A stretch of 64,000 bases of DNA from Bartonella bovis 91-4 (GTDB lineage: Bacteria > Pseudomonadota > Alphaproteobacteria > Rhizobiales > Rhizobiaceae), in assembly GCF_000384965.1 (NCBI RefSeq), contig NZ_CM001844.1:1-64000 (forward strand). Reading direction: 5' to 3'. Position 1 is the stretch's first letter, and each line of letters opens with the position of its first letter. The notes under the pieces are model-generated. The model did no database searches and was not told the origin of the DNA. It worked only from the letters and a program-made list of their open reading frames with translations. Of this stretch, positions 28,618 to 38,035 are shown in pieces. Made by a program: the position numbers and the translations under genes.

Positions 28618-31600
28618 GATGAGCCTGCTTTATAAAAATTACCAGACCATTCCGATAATCGAGCCAAGTGATCATAATCACCTTCATAACGATGAGGTGA
28701 AGGGAGTGCGTGTGAAAGATAGCCTTGTTGTGGGTTTTGATAATACTCAATCAATGCGATAAGACGTTTCCATACTTCTTGACTAAGCGAGACAGCGCTT
28801 GTTTGGTCTTTTGCTTTTTTGCGTGGGATAATCGATTGAGATTCGATTGGACCTTTTGCTTTAAGGGGGATATAAAATAAGTTTAACGGAGTAAAATCTT
28901 GGAAGTCTGTAAAAGCTCCTTGCATTAATAAAGCTGCTTCTAATGCCAATTGTGGATGTAATAAAGCACGAACCTGTTTAGATGAAGGAGGAGTATTGGT
29001 TTTAAAATCAAGAATTTCAACCATTTTACCAGGCAAAATATCAATACGATCAGCACGTCCTGAAAGAGTGATACCTGTTGTGCCTATAGGTGTTTTTTGA
29101 GCAATAACTTCGACATGTCGTTCTCGAGGTCCGAGACTTTGTTCCCATTTAATAAAAAAAGGAGCAAAATTTTCAAAAATTGACCACCAAATTGCTTCAA
29201 TGTCAGGAGGCAAATTTAATTTGTCGAATTCTTTGCGCCCAATGGCCAAAAGTGTAGCTAATGCATGGGTAACATTTGGGTCTTTTATTTGTGAGCAAAA
29301 AGAAGCAAGAATAGCGTGATATAAAATTCCACGTTCAGTTGCATGGGGGTTATAAATAAGTGTTTTAAGTGGTTTGAGACGCAAGATTTTTTTAGCATAA
29401 ATAGCATAAGGATTATAGCGTAACGTTTCTATTTCAGTTACTGAAAAATGACGCGGGCGTATATCAAGTGGCGGTACAGGGCAAGGTCGTAGTGTAAAAC
29501 CGATCGTGTCTGTTTTGTCAAGCATTTTCGCCCAATGAAGAAACGTCTCTCCCCGTGAGCAAATTTGCTTCCAAACTTGTTTGCCCACTACTGTTTCTAA
29601 ACGTTGTAACCAGCGTGAGGGAACAGAAGGAATATGGTTGATCCGCGTAGCTCGGCTCATCACCACTTTATTCATTCCCATAGCCCATTGAAAATCATGT
29701 GCGGCAAGGCCAATACGCTTTTCAGGTGGTTCAAGAGTTAGTGTTATTTTCATTGGCCGCGATAAAAAAGCATCGTTGCGAGTTGTTATAGGCCAAGATC
29801 CTTCATTAAGGTTACCAAGAACAACTGTGTCGACTGTTTGTAAGCGCGATTCCAAAGTACCCCAAATAAATAAGCGTGGATGCCCTCCAGGAGAAGGGCC
29901 TACACAGCGAGCTGCTATAAGGGCTAAAAACATAGCCGGCCATTCACAAAGATCAAACTTTAATTCTGATTGATCGCTAATCAATTCATGCAAAAAAATT
30001 GATAAAGTTTTTCCTGCTTCATTTTGATAAAGATGCACAAAAGAATTATTATCGTCTCGCCCAAAATTTTCAAACGCCTCAACAGTTGCTCTTGCAACTT
30101 CATTGATGGTACATTCTTTATCCTGTTTCATCAAAGACACTAATGGTTCAATTGCTTTAACCAAAAGATGACAAAGTGAGCGTGCTTCTTCGGTTTTTTG
30201 TGGATCAAAGGAGCAGTTATCAGGCATGTTATAGGAATGTGTTTGCACCCATGTTTCAAGAAATTGATCACATTCGCAAAGATTGATACGATTAGGATTG
30301 CCTCGAAGAACAAATAATTCAAAATTTTCTACTATTTCACGTAAACGTTGACGATTTTGTCCTAAAATTGTGAGTGGGTGTTTAAGAAGAGATAGAAAAG
30401 CGATTGGATCACCAGGCTTAAATACATTCTCTAAGAGAAGCCGTAATAAGGTTGCAGGCAATGTATGTGCAAGCGGCATTCCACCTGAATCATTTGCTTC
30501 AATCCCAAATCGCTGTAATTCAGTGACAACACGGCGCGCTAAATTACGGTCATTAGTAATAAGAGCTGCAATTTTTTGAGGTTCTTCAATGGCATTACGT
30601 AAAGCAATAGAAATGGCTAAAGCTTCTTCGCGTTCATTAGCAGCTTCAATCAGTGACCAATCTGCGCAAATACTTTCATAATCATCGCGTACGATTTGTG
30701 CCCATTGATCTGTAGTGGAAACTGGTCGTAGCGCTTCTGATACAAGGGCAGCGCGTTTTGTTTGCATAATACTTCTTTGGCCAATTTCACTTACATGAAT
30801 GCGTTGACATTTCATAAGAGATAAAAATTTCTTTAAATGGTATTGAGGATGGCTAAAAGCATCAAGAGCATGGTCGAAACAATCAAGAGTTGTTGTACCT
30901 TTATTGATTGTGCTTAATGTATCCCATTGCACTTCATCCATATAAAGATCAAGTCCTGGGAGAACAACAGCTCCTTTGGGCAGGTAGGCGACAACTTTTG
31001 AAAGATGTGCAACTGCGGGAATAGAACCTGTTGCGCCGGCAACGATAATAGGTTTATGAGGTTGTGTGCGGTGTAAAATATCTGCTTGTATTTTGAGTAC
31101 TTGATTACGCCATTCAGCTGGATTGCTTCGTTGTTTTTCCTTTAAAATTTGAGGCCAATTTTGTGTGATAATAGTTAAAAAATCTAAAGTGATTTGCCAC
31201 CATTCAGCAACCGTATCAGGGCAAATATCTTTGAGTTTTGACCAATCTGCAGATTCTGTTTCAACTTCATCCATCAAGCATGCTAAATCTTGGGCGAACC
31301 AAATTGCATCGGCGGTATTAGTAGGAATGAGCACATCTTCTGTACCAAACATAGCACGCAAATGAGCTGGCAATTTTTCACGCCAAGGACGAATAAGGCG
31401 CGCTAGAAGAAGAAGACGTTCACTTTCTCTAATGGGGGGATTGAGTGTCAAAATACTGTTATGATCTTCAACAAAAAAAGAATTTTCTTCATCCATATCT
31501 CCTAAAGGACGGATAGTAGGCAAAAAGCTTGATCGTGTATGATTTCTTTCAACAAAGGCTGCGCGTAAAGCACGAGCAGCACGTCGTGTTGGTACATAAA

Positions 31601-31763
31601 TAAGAGTATCAGCAAGAGCAGCTTGAATGTCTCCATTTGGTGCGAAGTCATCAATAAGGGTGCCTGAAAGAAGTGCATCAACGATATGAGGCAAAAAAGA
31701 AGTTCCAGGAGAAATAGAAAATACACGCGGTTTACGAGGCACTGAGCCTTTTTTTGGGGGCAT
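28614..31763 (-). CDS. addB: Double-strand break repair protein AddB (alphaproteobacterial type)
   Basis: This 1049-aa AddB has the inactivated helicase-like N-terminal region typical of the subunit. Seen are FLPHIVDALLSG, TLIYVPTRRAARALR, PIIVAGATGSIPAVAHL, VVLGNLNEGSWP and LAAHDFQWAMGM. A PD-(D/E)XK nuclease domain occupies the C-terminus (GRADRIDILPGKMVEILDFKTNT near residues 900-920, then QLALEAALL). With AddA it makes a two-nuclease complex acting on both strands. In many rhizobia a murU-type nucleotidyltransferase lies just upstream; that gene is missing here. Confidence 0.93.
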   Translation of the reverse strand: MPPKKGSVPRKPRVFSISPGTSFLPHIVDALLSGTLIDDFAPNGDIQAALADTLIYVPTRRAARALRAAFVERNHTRSSFLPTIRPLGDMDEENSFFVEDHNSILTLNPPIRESERLLLLARLIRPWREKLPAHLRAMFGTEDVLIPTNTADAIWFAQDLACLMDEVETESADWSKLKDICPDTVAEWWQITLDFLTIITQNWPQILKEKQRSNPAEWRNQVLKIQADILHRTQPHKPIIVAGATGSIPAVAHLSKVVAYLPKGAVVLPGLDLYMDEVQWDTLSTINKGTTTLDCFDHALDAFSHPQYHLKKFLSLMKCQRIHVSEIGQRSIMQTKRAALVSEALRPVSTTDQWAQIVRDDYESICADWSLIEAANEREEALAISIALRNAIEEPQKIAALITNDRNLARRVVTELQRFGIEANDSGGMPLAHTLPATLLRLLLENVFKPGDPIAFLSLLKHPLTILGQNRQRLREIVENFELFVLRGNPNRINLCECDQFLETWVQTHSYNMPDNCSFDPQKTEEARSLCHLLVKAIEPLVSLMKQDKECTINEVARATVEAFENFGRDDNNSFVHLYQNEAGKTLSIFLHELISDQSELKFDLCEWPAMFLALIAARCVGPSPGGHPRLFIWGTLESRLQTVDTVVLGNLNEGSWPITTRNDAFLSRPMKITLTLEPPEKRIGLAAHDFQWAMGMNKVVMSRATRINHIPSVPSRWLQRLETVVGKQVWKQICSRGETFLHWAKMLDKTDTIGFTLRPCPVPPLDIRPRHFSVTEIETLRYNPYAIYAKKILRLKPLKTLIYNPHATERGILYHAILASFCSQIKDPNVTHALATLLAIGRKEFDKLNLPPDIEAIWWSIFENFAPFFIKWEQSLGPRERHVEVIAQKTPIGTTGITLSGRADRIDILPGKMVEILDFKTNTPPSSKQVRALLHPQLALEAALLMQGAFTDFQDFTPLNLFYIPLKAKGPIESQSIIPRKKAKDQTSAVSLSQEVWKRLIALIEYYQNPQQGYLSHALPSPHRYEGDYDHLARLSEWSGNFYKAGSS

Positions 31764-32244
31764 AAAGATTCCATCTTAGTTATCTTTTAATTAATTTCCA
31801 TTGTATACTAATTTTCAATTAGCAAAAGCCTGAAAACTGCGTTTGTACAATAGCTTTTCCAAAGAAAATGAGATGAATGAAGTGTTTATAAAATAAGTGG
31901 ATTGCTTAGAAATAGCATTATTATAGCTACTTTGAAAATTATCTAAAATTGCTCAAGAAAGTTTATTTTGAGGGTCAATAATACAACCATTATGTTTATT
32001 TATAGTTTTGTGGCATGTAACGGTTTAAAGAAATGGGTCTATAGGGACTGAAGTTACAATAATATCCCATTTGTATGGAACAAAAAAATTGTGGTTAATC
32101 AAAAGAAGAGCTGCGTTTAAGAATAAAAAAACGATTTTGCTTGAAAAAAGTGGTTTAGCGGTACCAAATTTTGAATCTTATAACTGTTTTACAGATAAGA
32201 AGCGTGTATAAGGCATATGACTAGTGGGTTCAATAGTTAGATAT
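31764..32244. other. Gap in the usual murU position
   Basis: The 481 bases between addB and the tsaE/amgK fusion hold no credible frame on either strand. A MurU-like nucleotidyltransferase gene is expected here by comparison with other rhizobia. I translated the minus strand by eye and found no convincing nucleotidyltransferase motif (for example VLAAGxGxRM), so the gene looks deleted rather than recently frameshifted. Confidence 0.45.
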
Positions 32245-33750
32245 TTACAGTGTGTTTGTAAGTATACCCACTTCTTGATAAAAGCTTTGTAAATGAGTAA
32301 GGCTTGGGTGTGAAAGATTACGGGCAAGATAATCTTGCAAATGAGGTAAATGTTTAAGGTACGATGACTTTCCATCTTGTTGATGAAGTCGTATAAAAAT
32401 TCCTAAAACTTTTGAAACTCGTTGAGCACCGGCAAACGCATAAAGTTTACGCAATTCATCTTCATTAAAAGATCGTGGTGCTTTACGGCGCGCATTGCAA
32501 TAAGCATCGAGAATTTTTGTTTCCAATGTTGGTGAAATATAGCAACGTGCATCTTGCGCTAAAGAAACAAGATCATAAACTGTTGGGCCTTGCAAACCAT
32601 CCTGAAAATCAATAAGACCAATGCGATCAATTCCTTTTTTATGAGCACGCCAAAGAATGTTAGGCGAATGATAATCGCGCATAACAAAGGTATTTTCTCC
32701 TTGAACTAACATGTCAAGATAGGGGTGCCAACAGGTAAAAAAAGCATTACGTTGTTTTTCGTCTAAAGGTTTTTGTTTTTGAAAGGGTATATACCAGTCC
32801 AGCAGTAAGGAAAGTTCTGCTTGCATAGTTTGGTAATCATAACAGGGAATTTGAAGCGAAAATGTCGCAAATTGTTTTTCTGAAGGCCATGACTTTTGGT
32901 GGAACGCCGCCAATAGTTCACTACAAGCAAGGTAACGCTCTTCTATAGGATTACCCATTTGATCTAAAAGTCCTTCACGCCCTAGATCTTCTAAAATTAA
33001 AAAGCTCTTTTCAAAATCTTCAACAAAAATACGAGGAGCAGAAAATTCATTATCCAAAATAAGTCGACTTATTCCTACAAATTGACGGATATCTTTTGCA
33101 AGATGTGCTATTTCTGAATAAGAGGAATTAGCATCATGTGTTATTTGCATAGTCGCTGCATCCATAAAAACCTCTTGATGGTGACCATCATTTAAAAGTT
33201 CATAGGAACGTGCTGAGGCATCACTTGCTAAAAAACAACGATGGACATGACCACGTCCATGATTTGTTAGGAAGGAACGAATGGCAAAGGAGTGTTGTAG
33301 GCGCTGGACAGAATGTTCTGCTGATATCACAGTAATATGACGTCCACAGTTTTTGTGTTGTAAAGTGATAGCAAAGGTAGCAGGCCCTAAAAGATCTGCT
33401 CCTTTTTCTGGCCATTCTATCAATAAAACACTTTGTTCACGCGCTTCATGAAGTCCTAATTCGTCAATTTCTTCCATCATAGAAAGGCGGTAAAAATCAG
33501 CATGGATAACTTCAAATTGTGGAAGCTGATAATCTTGAACAAGGGTAAAAGTAGGACTAGGAACATCCAATGTATTATCGTTAGCAAGTGCACGGATAAG
33601 GGCACGGGCAAGCGTTGATTTTCCTGCTCCAAGATTGCCTTGAAGTGTTACAAGGTCGCCTGGTTTTAAGGCAAGGGCTAAATCTTGTGCAAAAAGTTTA
33701 GTTGCTTCTTCATTTTCGAGAAAAAAACTAAAATTCATAAAGAGTTCCAT
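32245..33750 (-). CDS. tsaE: Fusion of TsaE (t6A ATPase) and AmgK-like sugar/aminoglycoside phosphotransferase
   Basis: The 501-aa protein has two domains. Residues about 1-150 are TsaE, the ATPase needed for threonylcarbamoyl-A37 tRNA modification: Walker A GNLGAGKSTLARALIRAL (38-55), SPTFTLVQDY and IEWPEKGADLLG. Residues about 165-500 are a kinase-like phosphotransferase: DASARSYELL, the catalytic-loop MRDYHSPNILW (about 352-362) and the metal-binding IDFQDGLQGPTVYDLVSL. This second half resembles AmgK, which phosphorylates the anomeric position of MurNAc/GlcNAc in cell-wall recycling. The fusion is usual in rhizobia, but the partner murU is absent here. An internal ATG at 33738 is an alternative start. 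Confidence 0.9.
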   Translation of the reverse strand: MELFMNFSFFLENEEATKLFAQDLALALKPGDLVTLQGNLGAGKSTLARALIRALANDNTLDVPSPTFTLVQDYQLPQFEVIHADFYRLSMMEEIDELGLHEAREQSVLLIEWPEKGADLLGPATFAITLQHKNCGRHITVISAEHSVQRLQHSFAIRSFLTNHGRGHVHRCFLASDASARSYELLNDGHHQEVFMDAATMQITHDANSSYSEIAHLAKDIRQFVGISRLILDNEFSAPRIFVEDFEKSFLILEDLGREGLLDQMGNPIEERYLACSELLAAFHQKSWPSEKQFATFSLQIPCYDYQTMQAELSLLLDWYIPFQKQKPLDEKQRNAFFTCWHPYLDMLVQGENTFVMRDYHSPNILWRAHKKGIDRIGLIDFQDGLQGPTVYDLVSLAQDARCYISPTLETKILDAYCNARRKAPRSFNEDELRKLYAFAGAQRVSKVLGIFIRLHQQDGKSSYLKHLPHLQDYLARNLSHPSLTHLQSFYQEVGILTNTL

Positions 33751-33792
33751 AAAATTTATAGAAAAAAACTGTTATGATAATTAAAAGTAAGA

Positions 33793-36258
33793 TTAAGAAA
33801 TTATATTCTCTTTTTGCATTGGAAAAAAGCACTTAACTGTTGTCCCTTGGCCCATACCGGTTAAAATTTTAACATGTCCACCATGAAGTTCAACGAAACT
33901 TTTAACAAGAGAAAGTCCAAGACCTGCTCCTGCACGTCCACCATGATGCGGGTGAGAAGAAAAACGTTTAAAAATCCGATCCAGAATATCAGTTGGAATG
34001 TCAGATCCTTCATTATGAACGCTGAAAACAATGTTGTCTTCTTGTTTATTAGCACAAAATTCAATAGTGCTTGCTTCCGTTGCAAAATTAACAGCATTAC
34101 TGAGTATATTAACAAAAATTTGGTGCAAACGTGTTGCATCAGCTGAAATAAAATTTAAGGAAGGAGAAATTTGTTGTGAAAATGTGATATAGCGCCCGTT
34201 AAGATGTTCTTCTACTCGGGCAACTGCTTGCGCCATAGCACCGGCAATGTTAACTGGTTTAATGTCTAATTCCATAATACCTGCATCAAGAGTTGCAAGA
34301 TCAAGAATGTCATTGACAATATTCAAAAGGGCATTTGACTCTGATTGGATATGGCCAAGATATTCACGCTGACGTTTATTAATAGAGCCAAAAATTTGGT
34401 CGCGTAGAATGTCAGAAAACCCAATAATATTGGTAAGAGGTGTACGTAATTCATAAGAAACATGTTGAACAAATTCGTTGCGTAAACGGTCAGAGTTTTC
34501 TAGAGCTTCATTTCTTTCTTGCAGTGCACGCGCAATATAAACACTATCGGTGACATTAACAAATGTTAACATTGTTTGTCCGTTGGGTAGTGGTACCAAC
34601 GTATAATCAATAATCGTCCCATTTTTTAAGTCTATGCGACCTGAATATGCATCACGTTTGTCAGCAAAACCCGTGATGAATTTGCTAAATTGTTCCCATT
34701 CTTGTCCCACGGTTAAAGTTGAACAATGGGTTTGTAATTGTGTAATATGAGTTCCTTCTACTAGTAAATTATAAGGTAAAGACCACAATTTTGATAGGGC
34801 TGGATTTGATAAACGAAGACGTCCATCAGTTCCAAAAACCACTACACCTTCGGAAAGTTTATCAAGTGTTTCACCTTGTATTTTAATTAGTGTGTTATAA
34901 CGTCGTTCAAGATCAATTTTTTCAGTGAGATTTTCGTAAAACCAAGTAATACCTCCTTGTGGATGAGGGCTAGCAATAACACGCACTGTACGTCCATCGG
35001 GAAGATTCCAAATTTGTTGGTTCGATTCTATTTGCTCGTAAGCTTTAAAAAGCTCTTCTTTCCATGCACGCCAATCAGGATGTTCACCAAGAAATCCTTT
35101 TTCACGCAACTGTTCAAGAAGCAGTGAATGACTTGGTTCACTTTCTAAAAAGGAATTTTCCAACGGCCATAAAACTTTAAAAGCATGATTGCAGAATTTT
35201 AATTTTTGGTTAGTATCAAAAATTGCTACAGCTGTTGAAATTTGGTCAAGTGTCTCACAATGATTTTGAAGAACTCGTCTCATTTCTTTAGTAAGATTTT
35301 CATATGCACTATCATCACGGGCAAAAGCTGCCATCCCCTCTGGGGTTGTGATACGGGTGAGGTGAAAGTGGCGCCGTTCTCCATTGATCACTGTATGAAC
35401 ATGTTCTTGAAAAACTGTTTCTGTTTCAGTTGCTTTACACTGTGTATCTTCATTGAAAAGATCAGTTATCTGATTGCTGCCTTCTTGGAAGTCTGTTATT
35501 TCTCGAAAAGCACGGTTGATAAAACAGATTTTTCCTTTACAATCTTGAATCCATACCGGTTCTTGAATATGGTCAAGAAGGTTACGTTGTAGTTTCAGTT
35601 CCTTAAGTAACTCAGTGATATTTTCCTTTAAACGAATATTTTCATGTTGCTGGGGTGAGATATCTTGAAAACGCGCAATAGCTGCTGTTCCTGCGACGAC
35701 ACCTGTAACTTGCAATAATATTTTATTTGTCGTGGTAATAGAAAGTTCAAAAGGATGACCATTACAACGCAATTGAATCAGTGCTTGATCAAGTTGTCTT
35801 AAAGATGATTCTTCAAGCCAACGCCCAAAGCATTGAAAATTTTTGTGATTAATTTCTATTTTTTGTAATGCAGAAATATTACCAATTGTATGCGGTAAGG
35901 CTGTTGGATTTTCCCAAATAAGAAGACACTGCTCGGTTTCTTCAAAAAGCCATTCATAATATTTAAGCTTTTCAAAAAAATCTGCTTGAATCATTTTCAA
36001 TGGCTTCCATGAGGCTTTTTTTATAGCCATAATAACCGCTATACATATGAGCAGTGAGGTACAAGAAATACCTCCAAAGAGTGCTAGAATAAACCATGAA
36101 CCATCTGGCCAAGTGAAAGTAGGAAAAGAGAGAAATTCTAACGATTGAGCAACAGCTGGCAATGGGGAAAAAAAGAACAAGAAGCAAAAAATACCAGTAT
36201 AAATTTGAATGATTTTTTGAGTTTTTTCTTTGGAGTTATAGTCACCAAAGTTGTGCAC
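33793..36258 (-). CDS. divL: DivL-type PAS pseudokinase (cell-cycle signalling)
   Basis: This 821-aa membrane protein has a signal/TM region (about 18-40), a second TM (about 52-75), several PAS domains (about 90-580), a dimerisation helix and a HATPase domain (about 680-815: QIFVNILSNAVNFA, HNEGSDIPTDILDRIFKRF, GAGLGLSLVKSFVELHGG). The phosphoacceptor position of the H-box is tyrosine, not histidine: HVSYELRTPLT, with Y602 encoded at 34453-34455. This is the hallmark of DivL, which in Caulobacter senses phosphorylated DivK and controls the CckA-ChpT-CtrA pathway. The GTG start at 36258 has a good AGGAGA six bases upstream. It follows tsaE/amgK in the family's conserved order. Confidence 0.9.
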   Translation of the reverse strand: MHNFGDYNSKEKTQKIIQIYTGIFCFLFFFSPLPAVAQSLEFLSFPTFTWPDGSWFILALFGGISCTSLLICIAVIMAIKKASWKPLKMIQADFFEKLKYYEWLFEETEQCLLIWENPTALPHTIGNISALQKIEINHKNFQCFGRWLEESSLRQLDQALIQLRCNGHPFELSITTTNKILLQVTGVVAGTAAIARFQDISPQQHENIRLKENITELLKELKLQRNLLDHIQEPVWIQDCKGKICFINRAFREITDFQEGSNQITDLFNEDTQCKATETETVFQEHVHTVINGERRHFHLTRITTPEGMAAFARDDSAYENLTKEMRRVLQNHCETLDQISTAVAIFDTNQKLKFCNHAFKVLWPLENSFLESEPSHSLLLEQLREKGFLGEHPDWRAWKEELFKAYEQIESNQQIWNLPDGRTVRVIASPHPQGGITWFYENLTEKIDLERRYNTLIKIQGETLDKLSEGVVVFGTDGRLRLSNPALSKLWSLPYNLLVEGTHITQLQTHCSTLTVGQEWEQFSKFITGFADKRDAYSGRIDLKNGTIIDYTLVPLPNGQTMLTFVNVTDSVYIARALQERNEALENSDRLRNEFVQHVSYELRTPLTNIIGFSDILRDQIFGSINKRQREYLGHIQSESNALLNIVNDILDLATLDAGIMELDIKPVNIAGAMAQAVARVEEHLNGRYITFSQQISPSLNFISADATRLHQIFVNILSNAVNFATEASTIEFCANKQEDNIVFSVHNEGSDIPTDILDRIFKRFSSHPHHGGRAGAGLGLSLVKSFVELHGGHVKILTGMGQGTTVKCFFPMQKENIIS

Positions 36259-36989
36259 GATGCGTCTCCTTTTTTTACCAAGGAAATGTTCTAATAACGG
36301 TAATAATTGAGCTTTTTAGGGTTCTTATAGGTAACTCCAATATAGACAGCTTATATCTTCCGATAGAACGTTTGATTTTATTTCTAACCGATCAAGGTAA
36401 AGACATGCAACTTTTTCATTAGGATATTTAAGCAAAACGGTTACTTTATTTTGTAGTTTTCTGTACAAGAAATATATGTCTCATTTAAAGATTAATGAGA
36501 AGAAAATTCTTTACGAAAATTCATCAGATTGAGTATTTTCGTTTTTGGTGAAAAATACCAGATTTTTTGCTAGCTATAAACAATAAGTTCGCTATCCTTG
36601 ATAGTAAATATTAAACTATCATTTTTACTCCTCTAAAATTACTTTGTTCAAAGTAATAAGGAAGCTTTAAAAATACACGCATATATAAAGATTTCTTTAT
36701 GTGTTTATATGAAAAAATCTTTTTTAAACTTTTATAAGTTTAACGATAAACAATATGTTGAATAATGATACTCCCAAAAGGCAACAAAGAATATCATAAG
36801 TTGTATTGATAAAAAAAACTAATGGTTTGTAGTGGTTTTGGCATTATAAGAGGAAGCCAAAAAATTTATTTATAAGGTTATATTCTCTGGAAAACGACAA
36901 ATGAATATAAATTTGAACGTTAGTACATCTAACTTTTTTCTTTTAGGACACAAGACTTGTTATCGATTTAGTTACAAAAAGAATGCGTG
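36259..36989. other. 731-base gene-free AT-rich region
   Basis: No credible coding frame, RNA gene or terminator was seen. In related genomes other genes flank divL on this side, so a rearrangement or deletion boundary probably lies here. The right end must carry the divL promoter; no confident boxes were assigned. Confidence 0.5.
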
Positions 36990-37991
36990 TTAAGCTGATA
37001 AACTTTTAGAAAACTGCCCTTGTGGACGAAACCGCCATAGGTAACTGGGTAAAATAGCGCTCATTGTTTTAGGAGTAATCCCTACTCCTTCTAACGTTCG
37101 TCCATTTTTGATAGCTTCTTGAGAGACGATGTTGTCCATTTGTAGAAAGTGCATTTGATCAACTGTCATAAGTTCTGGTAATAAGGGTATTTTACCGATA
37201 TTTCCTAAAACATTTCCAATGAAGAGACCAAAAGAAAGAGGCATGGATAAAACTATTTTTTTGCGGTGGATAATTTTTAGTACATTTTCAACGATATTCT
37301 GGAATGTCATAACTACTTGTCCACCAAGATCATAACTTTTTCCAAAGGCAACCTTTCCTTCTAAAGCGCGTGTAACAAATTCAGCGATATCACCAACATA
37401 AACAGGTTGCAATTTATTTTGCCCTCCACCAAAAAGTGGCATAATAGGCGAAAAGCGAGATAAATTTGCCAAAGTATTAAAAAAACAATCTTCCGGCCCA
37501 AAAATAACCGATGGGCGCATAATAATTGCTTGAGGATGGCTATGATGTACAATTTGCTCACTTGTAAATTTGGCACGGGTATAAGAGCATAAGGTGTTTT
37601 CATCATTGGCGGTGAGTGTTGACATATGAATGAGCGGAATATTCGCTTGAGCTGATAATTCTGCAACATTTTTGGCGCCATCAATTTGTGTATTTTGAAA
37701 ATTCGACTGATTTGCTTGCGTTAAGCTTCCAGGAAGAAAGATTGCACCTTCTGCTCCAAGCAATGCACGGGCAACAGAAGTGTGGTCCTTAACGTCAGTT
37801 GCAAGCATTTGAGTTTGGCCCACTTCGCCTATTTGTAACATGTAATAAGCTTTTTGCGGACAGCGAACAGCAATACGAACGCGATAACCCCGTTTGGTTA
37901 AAGTTTCAACGATATGTCGTCCTACAAAACCTGATCCACCGAAAACAGTGATAAGTTTAGGATGTTGGTAAAGAGTGTAATCAAGTTTCAT
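36990..37991 (-). CDS. NDUFA9-like NAD(P)-binding epimerase/dehydratase family protein
   Basis: This 333-aa atypical short-chain dehydrogenase fold has the nucleotide-binding motif VFGGSGFVGRHIVETL near residues 16-31, AVRCPQKAYYML, MSTLTANDENTLCSYTRAKFTSE (the Y-x-x-x-K position is retained as YTRAK) and RPSVIFGPEDCFFN. The closest recognisable group is the complex I NDUFA9 subunit family, which in alphaproteobacteria is linked to quinone or respiratory-complex function. The catalytic role is unproven. No other complex I genes lie in the window. Confidence 0.8.
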   Translation of the reverse strand: MKLDYTLYQHPKLITVFGGSGFVGRHIVETLTKRGYRVRIAVRCPQKAYYMLQIGEVGQTQMLATDVKDHTSVARALLGAEGAIFLPGSLTQANQSNFQNTQIDGAKNVAELSAQANIPLIHMSTLTANDENTLCSYTRAKFTSEQIVHHSHPQAIIMRPSVIFGPEDCFFNTLANLSRFSPIMPLFGGGQNKLQPVYVGDIAEFVTRALEGKVAFGKSYDLGGQVVMTFQNIVENVLKIIHRKKIVLSMPLSFGLFIGNVLGNIGKIPLLPELMTVDQMHFLQMDNIVSQEAIKNGRTLEGVGITPKTMSAILPSYLWRFRPQGQFSKSLSA

Positions 37992-38035
37992 AATAAAAAA
38001 TTCTATTTATTAAAGCTCTATAAAGAAAAGAATTT

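Noticed and set aside
31764..32244. Possible murU remnant
   Set aside because: Minus-strand translations show no nucleotidyltransferase motif; short stretches such as KFGTAKPLF are too weak to support a call.
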